Source: Clostridiales bacterium
GTDB taxonomy: Bacteria > Bacillota > Clostridia > Oscillospirales > Oscillospiraceae
Direction of reading: 5' to 3'
DNA: 64,000 nt
Assembly: GCA_022782265.1 (NCBI GenBank)
Contig: JALFOM010000148.1
Coordinates: forward strand, 16,328 to 80,327
Shown: one piece after another, positions 1 to 7,854 of the stretch
Layout: each line of letters opens with the position of its first letter
How positions within the stretch are numbered: the first letter of the stretch is position 1
The notes under the pieces: model-generated
Told to the model about the DNA's origin: nothing
Databases searched by the model: none
The model's input: the letters and a program-made list of their open reading frames with translations, nothing else
Translations under genes and position numbers: made by a program

Positions 1-1
1 G

Positions 2-709
2 GACATGTCGGAATACATGGAAAAGCACAGCGTCAGCCGGCTTATCGGCTCGCCTCCCGGCTATGTGGGCTATGAGGACGGCGGCCAGCTCACCGAGCGG
101 GTGCGGCGCAAGCCCTGGTCCGTGGTGCTCTTTGACGAGATCGAGAAGGCCCATGAGGACGTGTGGGGCATCCTTCTGCAGATCATGGACGACGGGCACC
201 TGACCGACTCCGCCGGGCGGAAGGTGGATTTTCGCAACACCGTGATCGTGATGACCTCCAACGTGGGGGCCAAGGCCATTACCGACGGGCGGCAGCCTCT
301 GGGCTTTGCCGGGACGGAGACCGGGAAAGAGGCGGACATGCGCCGCCGGGTGATGGAGGAGCTGAGAGAGACCTTCCGCCCGGAGTTTCTCAACCGCATC
401 GATGAGACCATTGTATTCCACCGGCTCAGTCAGGAGAACATGGTGGAGATCACCCGGGGTCTGCTCCGGCAGGTAAAGGAGCGCTTTCAGGAGCTGGGAC
501 TGGCGCTTTCCGTGCCGGAGGAGACGGTAAAGTGGCTGGCCTCCGCGGGCTATGACGACAAATTCGGCGCCCGCCCCCTGCGCCGGGCCGTGCAGCAGAG
601 CATAGAGGACGCGGCGGCGGAGATGCTTCTGGACGGGGAGGTCTGCCCCGGCTGTATGCTCACCGCCCTTGTCCGGGACGGCAAAGTGGAGCTGACAACA
701 GAGGAATGA
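2..709 (+). CDS. clpC: ATP-dependent Clp protease ATP-binding subunit ClpC, C-terminal part
   Basis: The 5' part lies outside the window; 235 residues remain. This is the second AAA+ module of a class I Clp unfoldase, which threads proteins into ClpP. Visible are the pore-loop region (GSPPGYVGYEDGG), Walker B (VVLFDEIEKAH), the conserved stretch RPEFLNRIDE (arginine finger) and the C-terminal small domain with DKFGARPLRRAVQ. The short tail after LRRAVQQSIED fits ClpC rather than ClpB, but the N-domain and the middle domain that would settle this are missing. A terminator-like hairpin follows at 755-786. Confidence in the family is high and in ClpC versus another Clp paralogue moderate. Confidence 0.9.
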   Translation, partial: DMSEYMEKHSVSRLIGSPPGYVGYEDGGQLTERVRRKPWSVVLFDEIEKAHEDVWGILLQIMDDGHLTDSAGRKVDFRNTVIVMTSNVGAKAITDGRQPLGFAGTETGKEADMRRRVMEELRETFRPEFLNRIDETIVFHRLSQENMVEITRGLLRQVKERFQELGLALSVPEETVKWLASAGYDDKFGARPLRRAVQQSIEDAAAEMLLDGEVCPGCMLTALVRDGKVELTTEE

Positions 710-754
710 ACAGGTATACCGGGGCGGCTTGCGCAGCCTGGGAGCCTGTAGACA

Positions 755-794
755 AACCCGCTGTTGGTTCAAGCCGACAGCGGGTTGGGTTGTT
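755..794 (+). terminator. Terminator-like hairpin after clpC
   Basis: A 10-bp perfect stem (AACCCGCTGT / ACAGCGGGTT, 755-764 and 777-786) is followed by a weak T-rich stretch. The rest of the 710-934 gap shows nothing recognisable. Confidence 0.65.
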
Positions 795-934
795 ATACTG
801 TTTTTGCGAGTGGGCGTTGTCTGCACATTGAAGCGAACGGCACACAGAACGATTGCGGCAGACAGGCACAAAAGGTAACTGAACAACCGGGAGACGCGGT
901 GGGACGAGGTTTTTGGCGCCTGCTGCCTCCAGGC

Positions 935-1498
935 TTATTCCAGATTTGCGTGCCGGGCAAATGGCGCATTTTTGTCAAGCCCCAGTTCATCCACGATGGC
1001 AGCAATGACGCTGTCAAGCAGGATCAGGAGGCTTTGTTCAAAACGGCCTCCACCGGGTTGGATGGACTTGCCGATTCCGCCAGCAGCCGCCGTTCGGCCG
1101 GGAATCTTTATGATGATATCAGCCTGGCACCCGATAAGTGAGTCGGGGACTATGGTGAGGAAGGCAATCTCCGCGCCGCAGTTCTTTGCGAGCTGTGCAA
1201 CGGCGGAAATGGTAGTGAGCCCGCCTGCGCCATCTGCAAGGATCAAAAGATCCCCAGGGTTTATGCAGGGGGAGGTCGTGTCGCCTACAACGTGGGCCTT
1301 GAAATCCAGATGCATGAGCCGCATGCAGAATGCCCGCAGCATGTACTGGCAACGCCCGGCACCGCATACAAAGATCTGACGGTCTTTTCTGCGCATGATT
1401 CCATCAAACAGCGAGCGCACCTGATCTTCCTTTACGCCCGCGAGCGTAGAGCGCAGTTCGTCACACACCGCGAGAGAAAAATCCTTGATGTTATTCAT
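935..1498 (-). CDS. SIS-domain sugar phosphate isomerase, 6-phospho-3-hexuloisomerase (HxlB) family
   Basis: 187 residues, the usual length for HxlB. The SIS fold is seen in IFVCGAGRCQYMLRAF (sugar-phosphate binding), HVVGDTTSPCINPGDLL, the second half LLILADGAGG, and the family hallmark SIQPGGGRFEQSLL near residue 145. HxlB interconverts 3-hexulose-6-phosphate and fructose-6-phosphate in the cytoplasm. The partner hexulose-6-phosphate synthase is absent. Instead the gene ends a minus-strand operon with a TRAP transporter, a PfkB kinase and a class II aldolase, so it probably isomerises a phosphorylated intermediate of an imported sugar or sugar acid. An RBS (AAGGTGG) precedes ATG 1498, which lies 26 nt after the permease stop. 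The exact substrate is unknown. Confidence 0.8.
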   Translation of the reverse strand: MNNIKDFSLAVCDELRSTLAGVKEDQVRSLFDGIMRRKDRQIFVCGAGRCQYMLRAFCMRLMHLDFKAHVVGDTTSPCINPGDLLILADGAGGLTTISAVAQLAKNCGAEIAFLTIVPDSLIGCQADIIIKIPGRTAAAGGIGKSIQPGGGRFEQSLLILLDSVIAAIVDELGLDKNAPFARHANLE

Positions 1499-1524
1499 TC
1501 ATACCACCTTCGCCCCCGAGCGCC

Positions 1525-2811
1525 TTACCCCATGATCATATTGGGGATTACCGTAATAAGCGACGGGATATATGTTATCATCAAAAGAACCCCAATCATC
1601 AGCAACGACATGGGAAGAACCTCGCGGAACACCGACTGCAGGTTTTCTTTTGCAATTCCCGCGGAAATGAAGCACATCATGCCAAACGGAGGTGTTACCG
1701 CGCCGATCATCATGTTGACTGTAAGAACGACACCGAGATGTATCATATCTATCCCGAGAGAGCGTGCTATCGGGATAATCAGCGGCAGAAAAACGAATTC
1801 CAGCACATTTGTGTCAAACAGCATCCCGAGCAGCAGAAACATTATGTTGAGAATCAGCAGGAAAATGTACTTATTGCTTGTAAAGTTCAGGAACCAGTTG
1901 GTGATGACTTTTCCCATGCCGGAGGAAGTCGCCACATAGGAAAGCAGATACGCGCCAATAACGATGGAAAATACCTTTCCCGTCTGTATGACGGTGTCTT
2001 TTATTACTCGACCCAGTCCCTTGAGCGTCAGCACACGGTAAGCGAAAAAGGAGATCAGAATAGTGTACAGCGCGGCAAGCGCACCGGCCTCGGTGGCTGT
2101 GACGATTCCGGTGTATATTCCGCCCAGAAGGATTACCGGTGTCAGTAGTGCGGGGATAGCCCGCAGCGTGTAAATACAAAACTCTCTCACTGAAAATTTT
2201 ACGCCGGCAGGGTAGTCCCTTTTGCGTGATACGAATCCCACATATATGCCCAGAAGCACGCAGATCAGAACGGCGGGAATCATGCCGCCCAGAAACAGCT
2301 TGCCGACGGAAACCTGCGCCATCATTGCAAAGATTACCATCGGTATACTCGGCGGAAAGATCGGACCGACCGTTGCCGTGGCGGCGGTTATTGCTGCACT
2401 GAACGGCATGTCATAGCCGTCCTTGCGCATCTCTTCAATTTCTATTACGCCGAGACCTGCCGCGTCAGCGGCGGCAGACCCTGTCATGCCGGAAAAGATC
2501 AGGGAGATGATGATATTCAAGTGCGCCAGAGCGCCCTTTTTCTTGCCCAGAATGGCCTTGACAAAAGTGAACAGGTATTCTGTCACTTTCCCTGAACACA
2601 TAATATTTGCCGTGAAAATAAACAGGGGAATGGCAATCATCACGCTGCTGGCGTAAAGCTGGCTCATGACGATGTCGGACACAACGCCGAGATCTACGCC
2701 TGCAACCAAAAAGTACGCCGCGCAGGAAATGATCATTCCAAGCCCTATGGGCATTCTTATTATAAAGCAGAAAAGCAGAATAATCAATGGAAGGAATATT
2801 GCTCCGTTCAT
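1525..2811 (-). CDS. TRAP transporter large permease (DctM family)
   Basis: 428 residues, full length for the large membrane subunit of a tripartite ATP-independent periplasmic transporter, which couples substrate entry to a sodium gradient. It is uniformly hydrophobic with about 12 membrane segments and DctM signatures such as SGMTGSAAADAAGLG (near residue 100), GPIFPPSIPMVIF and the C-terminal GAVTPPFGMMCF. The start ATG overlaps the small-permease stop by 4 nt (ATGA), so the two subunits are translationally coupled. With the DctQ and DctP genes just upstream it makes a complete transporter. Base composition by eye is less GC-rich than most of the window. Confidence 0.93.
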   Translation of the reverse strand: MNGAIFLPLIILLFCFIIRMPIGLGMIISCAAYFLVAGVDLGVVSDIVMSQLYASSVMIAIPLFIFTANIMCSGKVTEYLFTFVKAILGKKKGALAHLNIIISLIFSGMTGSAAADAAGLGVIEIEEMRKDGYDMPFSAAITAATATVGPIFPPSIPMVIFAMMAQVSVGKLFLGGMIPAVLICVLLGIYVGFVSRKRDYPAGVKFSVREFCIYTLRAIPALLTPVILLGGIYTGIVTATEAGALAALYTILISFFAYRVLTLKGLGRVIKDTVIQTGKVFSIVIGAYLLSYVATSSGMGKVITNWFLNFTSNKYIFLLILNIMFLLLGMLFDTNVLEFVFLPLIIPIARSLGIDMIHLGVVLTVNMMIGAVTPPFGMMCFISAGIAKENLQSVFREVLPMSLLMIGVLLMITYIPSLITVIPNMIMG

Positions 2812-3311
2812 TTTTTCCCCACCTTCCCAACAGAAAACAGCGCCGCCGTGTCTTTAAGCAGCAGGAAAAAGTGGTGAGCTGCCGTCAGAATGAGGTAGAC
2901 GATAAATGGCGCATATATTACATTGAACGGTATCTTCATCAGCGATGATTTCTTTATCGCGAGAAAACTGACGGATTTTACCGCATGCGGAAGGATGATG
3001 ACCATGAATAAAACGATAATGCCGTTTCCAACCATTCTCAGGACGCGTCTGCCCCTCTCCGGAAGCTTGTCATACAGTATTGTAAACATAATGTGATCGT
3101 CTAACCTGCTATGATAGGAAGCGGCAAGAACTACGGTCCATACGAAAGCAATCATGCTCAGTTCGTATATTTCGTTTACCTGTGCGTTGAAAATATAGCG
3201 GTACAGAATCATGATTACATAGGATATAAACAGCACAACAAATGCACAGCAAGGCAGATATATTTCAAAAAAATCAGACATTTTCTGATACACGCTGTCG
3301 ATTTTTTTCAT
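2808..3311 (-). CDS. TRAP transporter small permease (DctQ family)
   Basis: 167 residues with four predicted membrane helices (about residues 17-38, 50-66, 91-112 and 130-150), the expected topology for DctQ. The pattern RYIFNAQVNEIYELSMIAFVW matches the conserved region of the family. It docks to DctM in the membrane and contacts the substrate-binding protein. It overlaps dctM by 4 nt and lies 89 nt downstream of the binding-protein gene. The RBS AAAAGGA precedes ATG 3311. Confidence 0.88.
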   Translation of the reverse strand: MKKIDSVYQKMSDFFEIYLPCCAFVVLFISYVIMILYRYIFNAQVNEIYELSMIAFVWTVVLAASYHSRLDDHIMFTILYDKLPERGRRVLRMVGNGIIVLFMVIILPHAVKSVSFLAIKKSSLMKIPFNVIYAPFIVYLILTAAHHFFLLLKDTAALFSVGKVGKK

Positions 3312-3400
3312 TTTTAACCATCCTTTTCAGCCTGCAAGAGAGATAATGGAACGCGGCGCGATCAGTAGATAACCGCGCCGACGTATTCCTCCTTTGCGTA

Positions 3401-4480
3401 TTAGTAATCGAGATTCGCTATAGCGTTGTACAGTTCCATATCCAACCCGGAAACCCAGTCTGTCTGCGCGAAGTAGTAGTCCGAAACCTCCTTGCGGTAA
3501 GCAGCGAGCTCTTCATCGCTCAAATAGTAGACAGTAATTCCGTTATCTTCCAGGAAAGCCACATCCGAAGCCTCCTGGTCGATTGTCGTCTGAGAGATAT
3601 ACTCACAGGCCTGCCTTACGCCCTCGGATAGAATCTCCTGAAGCTCTGGGCTCAAGCTCTGCCATACCTTCTCGCTTATTGTCACAACGCCGGCACTTAT
3701 CATATGCCCGGTGACAGTAACACTCTTCGTAACCTCGTACCAGCTGAAGGAAATCGTTGTGGAAAAGCCGTTGTCCTGTCCGTCCACGGCGCCGGTCTGC
3801 AGCGCGGTGTAGAGCTCGGATGCGCCGAGCGGAACAGGGTTTGCACCCAAGGCCAAACCCATATTCTGCCAGGCTTCGCTGCTCGGCATACGGATGCTCA
3901 CGCCATCCAAATCGCTTCTGCTGGTGACCTTTATGTCCTTGTTGAGGTTAACGCAGCGCACGCCTTTATAGTAAACGGAGTCGAATACTCTTATTCCGGT
4001 CGTCTCCGCCACTTCATCCATAAGAGATGTCGCTTCATCGGAGCTGAAATATGCGTTCATATGATCCCAGTTCGCAAAGAGATACGGGACATTGAGCACT
4101 TCTAATTTGGGCATATAGGGGCTTATCCAGTCAAACCAGCAGGCGTTCATGTCGAGCGTGCCTTTCATGATTGACTCGATCTCCAGGTCCTGTGCCATCA
4201 GTGAGGAGGCGTAGTAGGTGTCAATTGTAACTGCTCCCCCTGTCGCCTGGGAGACGTATTCCTTCATGATGTCCATTCCCTGCGCAACAACGCCCCCGTC
4301 GGCCTCTGTCATTGAAAAGGTGAGCGTTATCGGCTCAAATTCCGGCTCAACAGCTTTTTCCGTTTCTGCTGTCTCGTGAGCGGCTGGGGCCTCGGTCTGT
4401 GCCGGTGCAGCCGCAGTTCCGCAGGCGGCCAGCATCAAAACGAGCGCGAGAACAAGTGCCAAACTAATCCATTTTTTCAT
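3401..4480 (-). CDS. TRAP transporter solute-binding lipoprotein (DctP family)
   Basis: 359 residues. It starts with a lipoprotein signal (lipobox LAAC near residue 20) and a Thr/Ala/Glu linker, then a DctP fold from about residue 50. The stretch LDGVSIRMPSS contains the conserved arginine that in known DctP proteins forms a salt bridge with a substrate carboxylate, so the ligand is probably an acid such as a sugar acid; this is inference. In a Gram-positive cell the protein would be tethered to the outer face of the membrane. RBS AAAAGGAGA lies before ATG 4480. It is the first transporter gene in the order DctP-DctQ-DctM and sits downstream of the kinase gene. Confidence 0.92.
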   Translation of the reverse strand: MKKWISLALVLALVLMLAACGTAAAPAQTEAPAAHETAETEKAVEPEFEPITLTFSMTEADGGVVAQGMDIMKEYVSQATGGAVTIDTYYASSLMAQDLEIESIMKGTLDMNACWFDWISPYMPKLEVLNVPYLFANWDHMNAYFSSDEATSLMDEVAETTGIRVFDSVYYKGVRCVNLNKDIKVTSRSDLDGVSIRMPSSEAWQNMGLALGANPVPLGASELYTALQTGAVDGQDNGFSTTISFSWYEVTKSVTVTGHMISAGVVTISEKVWQSLSPELQEILSEGVRQACEYISQTTIDQEASDVAFLEDNGITVYYLSDEELAAYRKEVSDYYFAQTDWVSGLDMELYNAIANLDY

Positions 4481-4540
4481 TTTTTTCTCCTTTTCTTTTT
4501 CTTTTTTGTTTTTCAGCCTGCCGTAAGCCGGCTGTTGTGC

Positions 4541-5536
4541 CTAATTTTTTCCGGGCTCTGCCGTTATTCTCGCCCGGCTCCTCATGATCTCTTTTGCGTC
4601 TGCCGCTGTGCCCATGCTCAACAGCGAGCCGTGCTTCGTGGTGGAGAATGAAGCGCAGGCGTTGCAGAAATCTCCGAGTTTCTCAAGCTCCTGATTGCTG
4701 AGCGTTTCGATCCTGGCTTCGCTCCTGGCCAGTCCAAATAAGAGCGCCCCCATAAACGAATCCCCGGCGCCGGTGGTGTCCGCTACCGGCACCTCGTATG
4801 CAGGGCTGTAGGCATGGCTGTGACGCGTATAGAGAAAGCTCCCATTTCTTCCCATTGTGACTGCCACGAGCTGAGCACAGTCGCTCTCAGCAAACACGGC
4901 CTCAACGCCGGAGGGGATATCACTCATGCCAAAATAATAGGCCAACTCCTCATCGGTAAACTTCAGCACGCCGCAAAGCTTTGCACGCTCGATAATCTGT
5001 GCTTTTTCCTGCGCGGGAAGCGGGATTCCCCGCCACTGCATGTCGATGGCAAGGGTTATGTCGTTCTCTTTTGCAAGCCGCAACAACTCCCGCTCTGTCT
5101 CCGTTATACAGTCTTCCTGGTCAAACGCGATTGCCTTGATATCGAAAAACCGGCTGTGTTTAAATTTCTCCGTGTCAACATTCTCCAGCTTCGTCTGAGC
5201 CTCATTGCGCGGGCATCTGTAGTCGTCATAGTATCTGTCGTTGTTTCCGTCGCGGTATTCGAACATAAATCTTGTTGGGAGCGTCCCGAAGGTGACGCAG
5301 GAGGTATCCAGCCCCAGCTCCAATGCCGTATTATACAGATATCTGCTGTGCACATCGTTTCCGAGCGTAGTTACCAACATGCCGGCTCCACCGAGTCTTG
5401 CTACCTGACACAGCACATTCGCCATAGAGCCTGCCGGATTGCGGGCGAAAAGCGCGCGCCCACATTCATCTTCACCGGCATAGGAGAAGTCTATCATCAG
5501 ATCTCCCAGTCCTGTTACATCGATATCTTTTGTCAT
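4541..5536 (-). CDS. PfkB-family carbohydrate kinase
   Basis: 331 residues from ATG 5536; an in-frame GTG at 5551 is an alternative start, and neither has a strong RBS. This is a ribokinase fold: an N-terminal substrate-binding region with AGSMANVLCQVARLGG (residues ~40) and the PfkB signature 2 DTTGAGDSFMGALLFG (near residue 250), whose aspartate is the catalytic base. Members phosphorylate ribose, fructose, tagatose-6-phosphate, 2-keto-3-deoxygluconate and similar compounds. Lying between the aldolase and the transporter, it probably phosphorylates the imported compound or the product of the isomerase before aldol cleavage. The substrate cannot be read from sequence. Confidence 0.9.
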   Translation of the reverse strand: MTKDIDVTGLGDLMIDFSYAGEDECGRALFARNPAGSMANVLCQVARLGGAGMLVTTLGNDVHSRYLYNTALELGLDTSCVTFGTLPTRFMFEYRDGNNDRYYDDYRCPRNEAQTKLENVDTEKFKHSRFFDIKAIAFDQEDCITETERELLRLAKENDITLAIDMQWRGIPLPAQEKAQIIERAKLCGVLKFTDEELAYYFGMSDIPSGVEAVFAESDCAQLVAVTMGRNGSFLYTRHSHAYSPAYEVPVADTTGAGDSFMGALLFGLARSEARIETLSNQELEKLGDFCNACASFSTTKHGSLLSMGTAADAKEIMRSRARITAEPGKN

Positions 5537-5555
5537 GTTTATCTCACTCACTCAC

Positions 5556-6536
5556 TCAAACTCTGTTGTTGTCAAGAAATACGCTTATGTGCTTTCGTGC
5601 GATATAATCTTCCGCTGCCTTTCTTGCATAGCCCAGGTATTTTCTTGGATCGTAGTGGGAAGGGTGCCTGAGCATATATTCTCTGACCGCTTTGGTAAAA
5701 ACAATTTTGACGTCCAACGCGGAATTCACCTTGCACACGCCGTGCCTGAAGCTCTCCTGAAGCTCGTGCAGGGAAAAGTTGCAGCACGGTTCCAGCTCCA
5801 TGCCGAAAGCATTCGCACTTTCAATGAAATCGTTGGAAAGAATCGATGTTGCGTGCAGCACCAAAGGCAGATCCGGCAGCTCCCCGTGTATCTGGGAAAT
5901 TTTGCCGACATCCAGCTTCTTGGGGAAGTCGTTTGCCAGGTCGTGCGCATTGCCGCAGCAGATAGCCAGCGAGTCACAACCGGTGAGACGGGCGTATTCG
6001 ACCGCTTCCTCAACTCCGGTTTCATATCGTTCAGGTCCCGATACCGGATGGAACACCTCTCCTTCCACAAACACACCGTGCTTGTGGGCATATTCGCATA
6101 CTTCCTTCGTTTTTTGTACGTTCGTCTCGAAATCATCATGCTCGTTGTCAAGCATAACAGAACTGAAGCCCGCGTCAATGCAGGCCATACACCTTTCGAT
6201 GCTGTCTCCGTGGTCCAGATGTAAGACAACATCCCTGCCTGCTTCCCTGGCACAGGCCTCTGCCATCTTTCTGAGCATCTCTGCTCCGGCATAGTCCACG
6301 ACTCTGCACGAGGCCTGAAGCATAATCGGCGCTCTGACTTTTGCTGCCGCCCTTGCCGAGGCCTGCATGATCTCCATGTTATAACCGATAAATCCGCCCA
6401 CGGCCCAGTCTTCATTGATGCAGCTTTTGTAATACCGCTCCGGTGTAATGATCTGTCCCGTTTTTTCTCCCTCCCTCGTTTCCAGAATAGTTTTCAAGTG
6501 CTCTTCCCGGGTGATGTAATTCCTGATTCTGCCCAT
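5556..6536 (-). CDS. Class II aldolase-like protein (ketose-bisphosphate aldolase family), divergent
   Basis: 326 residues. The class II fructose/tagatose-bisphosphate aldolase fold is recognisable from GGFIGYNMEIMQA, the metal-binding HLDHGDS (near residue 120), GVFVEGEVF and a conserved C-terminal part. Several catalytic motifs deviate: the usual MIDGS is replaced by MLDNEHDD, AELG by GEVFHP, the GTSHG histidine motif appears as GNAHD, and HGGSG as HATSI. The enzyme therefore probably acts on a substrate other than fructose-1,6-bisphosphate. First gene of the minus-strand operon. No Shine-Dalgarno sequence is visible before ATG 6536; a 25-codon open frame (6571 to 6494) with GGA before its ATG overlaps the start. 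Confidence 0.82.
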   Translation of the reverse strand: MGRIRNYITREEHLKTILETREGEKTGQIITPERYYKSCINEDWAVGGFIGYNMEIMQASARAAAKVRAPIMLQASCRVVDYAGAEMLRKMAEACAREAGRDVVLHLDHGDSIERCMACIDAGFSSVMLDNEHDDFETNVQKTKEVCEYAHKHGVFVEGEVFHPVSGPERYETGVEEAVEYARLTGCDSLAICCGNAHDLANDFPKKLDVGKISQIHGELPDLPLVLHATSILSNDFIESANAFGMELEPCCNFSLHELQESFRHGVCKVNSALDVKIVFTKAVREYMLRHPSHYDPRKYLGYARKAAEDYIARKHISVFLDNNRV

Positions 6537-6548
6537 AGAATAGCAAAC

Positions 6549-6577
6549 AAATATGATTTTGTAAAATGCATATATTT
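6549..6577. promoter_or_regulatory. AT-rich divergent control region with imperfect inverted repeat
   Basis: Between the aldolase gene (minus) and the LysR gene (plus), AAATATG (6549-6555) faces CATATATTT (6569-6577). This imperfect dyad is the likely place for the LysR-type regulator to bind. No good -35/-10 pair was found here. Confidence 0.35.
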
Positions 6578-6629
6578 TCCTTGATTTATGCAGTAAGTGT
6601 TATATAATTCAACTGAGGTGAACAAGAAT

Positions 6630-7520
6630 ATGACCCAGTTGGAAATATCCTCTTTTCTTTCAGTTGTCAAATATGACAGCATTTCAACCGCGGCAGAGAA
6701 GCTGTTCGTCACACAGCCGGCGTTGAGCCGCCGGCTGAACGCGCTGGAAAGAGAACTTGGCTGCCGGCTTTTAGAGCGCCAGAGAGGCAAGAAAGCCGTA
6801 CGCCTTACACCGCAGGGAAAGGCATTCATTCCTATCGCCGAACGATACCTTGCCCTTTGGAATGAGGCAAACGCGATTAAGACTTCCGAGCAAATGCCGG
6901 TGTTCACCGTTGTTCTGAACACCAGTATGGGTGCGCATGTGCCGCTTGCAATCAAGGATTTTATCTCCCGGATAAGCAACGTGAGGTTTAAACTGCATGT
7001 ATACCATTCTCTCGAGGCATATCAGTGGATGGAATACGGCATGGCAGACCTGGCTCTGGTGTCCAAGTCGCTGAGCAACGCAACAATAACTACCCTTCCG
7101 GCCTATAAAGAGCGCTTCTGCCTGCTTGCCCGTGGGATGTATCAGGATGTTGAGACGATGCATCCCAAGCAGCTCGACCTTTCAAAAGAGCTGTTTGTGC
7201 CATGGAGCCCCAATTTCTCCGATTGGCACGACTATTGGTTCGGCACGCAGACGACGCCGAAGGCCTTTTGCGATAATCCCCCCATTATGAAATATTTCTG
7301 GGCGGATGAGCCCCAGTGGTGGTCCATCGTCCCCGCGTCCTTTGCACGCGAACTGCAGGAGGACCCGGCCGTGAAGACCATAGAGCTGCTTGAAGGCCCC
7401 GAGGATCTGATTCTGTACTATCTTGTCTCCACCAGCGGGAGTTCTTATTTGTCTTCGGTTTTCCTGGAAGCTTTGGTCAAGCGGGCCCAGGAGATTCCGG
7501 GAGTAACGCCCTATATTTGA
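6630..7520 (+). CDS. LysR-type transcriptional regulator
   Basis: 296 residues from ATG 6630, chosen because GAGGTG lies 9 nt upstream; a GTG at 6597 in the same frame has no RBS. The N-terminal winged helix-turn-helix (residues 1-60) has STAAEKLFVTQPALSRRL followed by LERELGCRLLERQRGKKAV. The C-terminal two thirds is the LysR substrate-binding fold. It is transcribed divergently from the TRAP/kinase/aldolase operon, the classical arrangement for a pathway-specific activator responding to a pathway intermediate. The target is inferred from position only. Confidence 0.93.
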   Translation: MTQLEISSFLSVVKYDSISTAAEKLFVTQPALSRRLNALERELGCRLLERQRGKKAVRLTPQGKAFIPIAERYLALWNEANAIKTSEQMPVFTVVLNTSMGAHVPLAIKDFISRISNVRFKLHVYHSLEAYQWMEYGMADLALVSKSLSNATITTLPAYKERFCLLARGMYQDVETMHPKQLDLSKELFVPWSPNFSDWHDYWFGTQTTPKAFCDNPPIMKYFWADEPQWWSIVPASFARELQEDPAVKTIELLEGPEDLILYYLVSTSGSSYLSSVFLEALVKRAQEIPGVTPYI

Positions 7521-7662
7521 GCACCGCTCAGCGGCCTAAGCAGAGAAAGGGAAGTTTCGCACAGATCATTTCGTACTGTTTTTCTCTGCGAAAGCCTTTT
7601 CCGCGAGGGAGTTGGAACGTTTACGCAGGCAGGTTTTTCTTAAACTTATTTTAGCAATTCAC
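7521..7662. other. Intergenic stretch with no clear gene
   Basis: GCAGAGAAA near 7540 and TTTCTCTGC near 7580 could pair as a weak, long-looped hairpin ending the LysR transcript. No open reading frame with an RBS is visible. Confidence 0.4.
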
Positions 7663-7691
7663 TTGACATAACACCAAAGGCACGGTAAAAT
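7663..7691 (+). promoter_or_regulatory. Sigma-A type promoter of rny
   Basis: A perfect -35 TTGACA (7663-7668), 17-bp spacer and -10 TAAAAT (7686-7691). It places the start near 7698, giving a leader of about 155 nt. Confidence 0.85.
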
Positions 7692-7700
7692 AGCGTGAAT

Positions 7701-7775
7701 AATATTTTAAGGAGCCTGGGGAAGCTCCTGCTGAATATTACTTTTCAATTTCGATGGGCGCGCTTGATGGCCCGT
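7701..7775 (+). promoter_or_regulatory. Structured 5' leader of rny
   Basis: A nested hairpin has outer arms AATATT (7701-7706, 7734-7739) and inner arms AGGAGC/GCTCCT (7710-7715, 7724-7729). A second hairpin pairs GGGC with GCCC (7756-7759, 7769-7772). The first hides an RBS-like AAGGAG. It may serve in feedback control of RNase Y; no known riboswitch class was recognised. Confidence 0.45.
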
Positions 7776-7854
7776 CTTGCTTTTAGATCACAATTTAACA
7801 GCATGAATTGAACCACCGCAAAATTCTGAAAGAATGGAGGTGTGTTTGCTTACT

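Noticed and set aside
7754..7786. Ten-codon open frame in the rny leader
   Set aside because: No RBS in front of its ATG; its bases are explained by the second leader hairpin.
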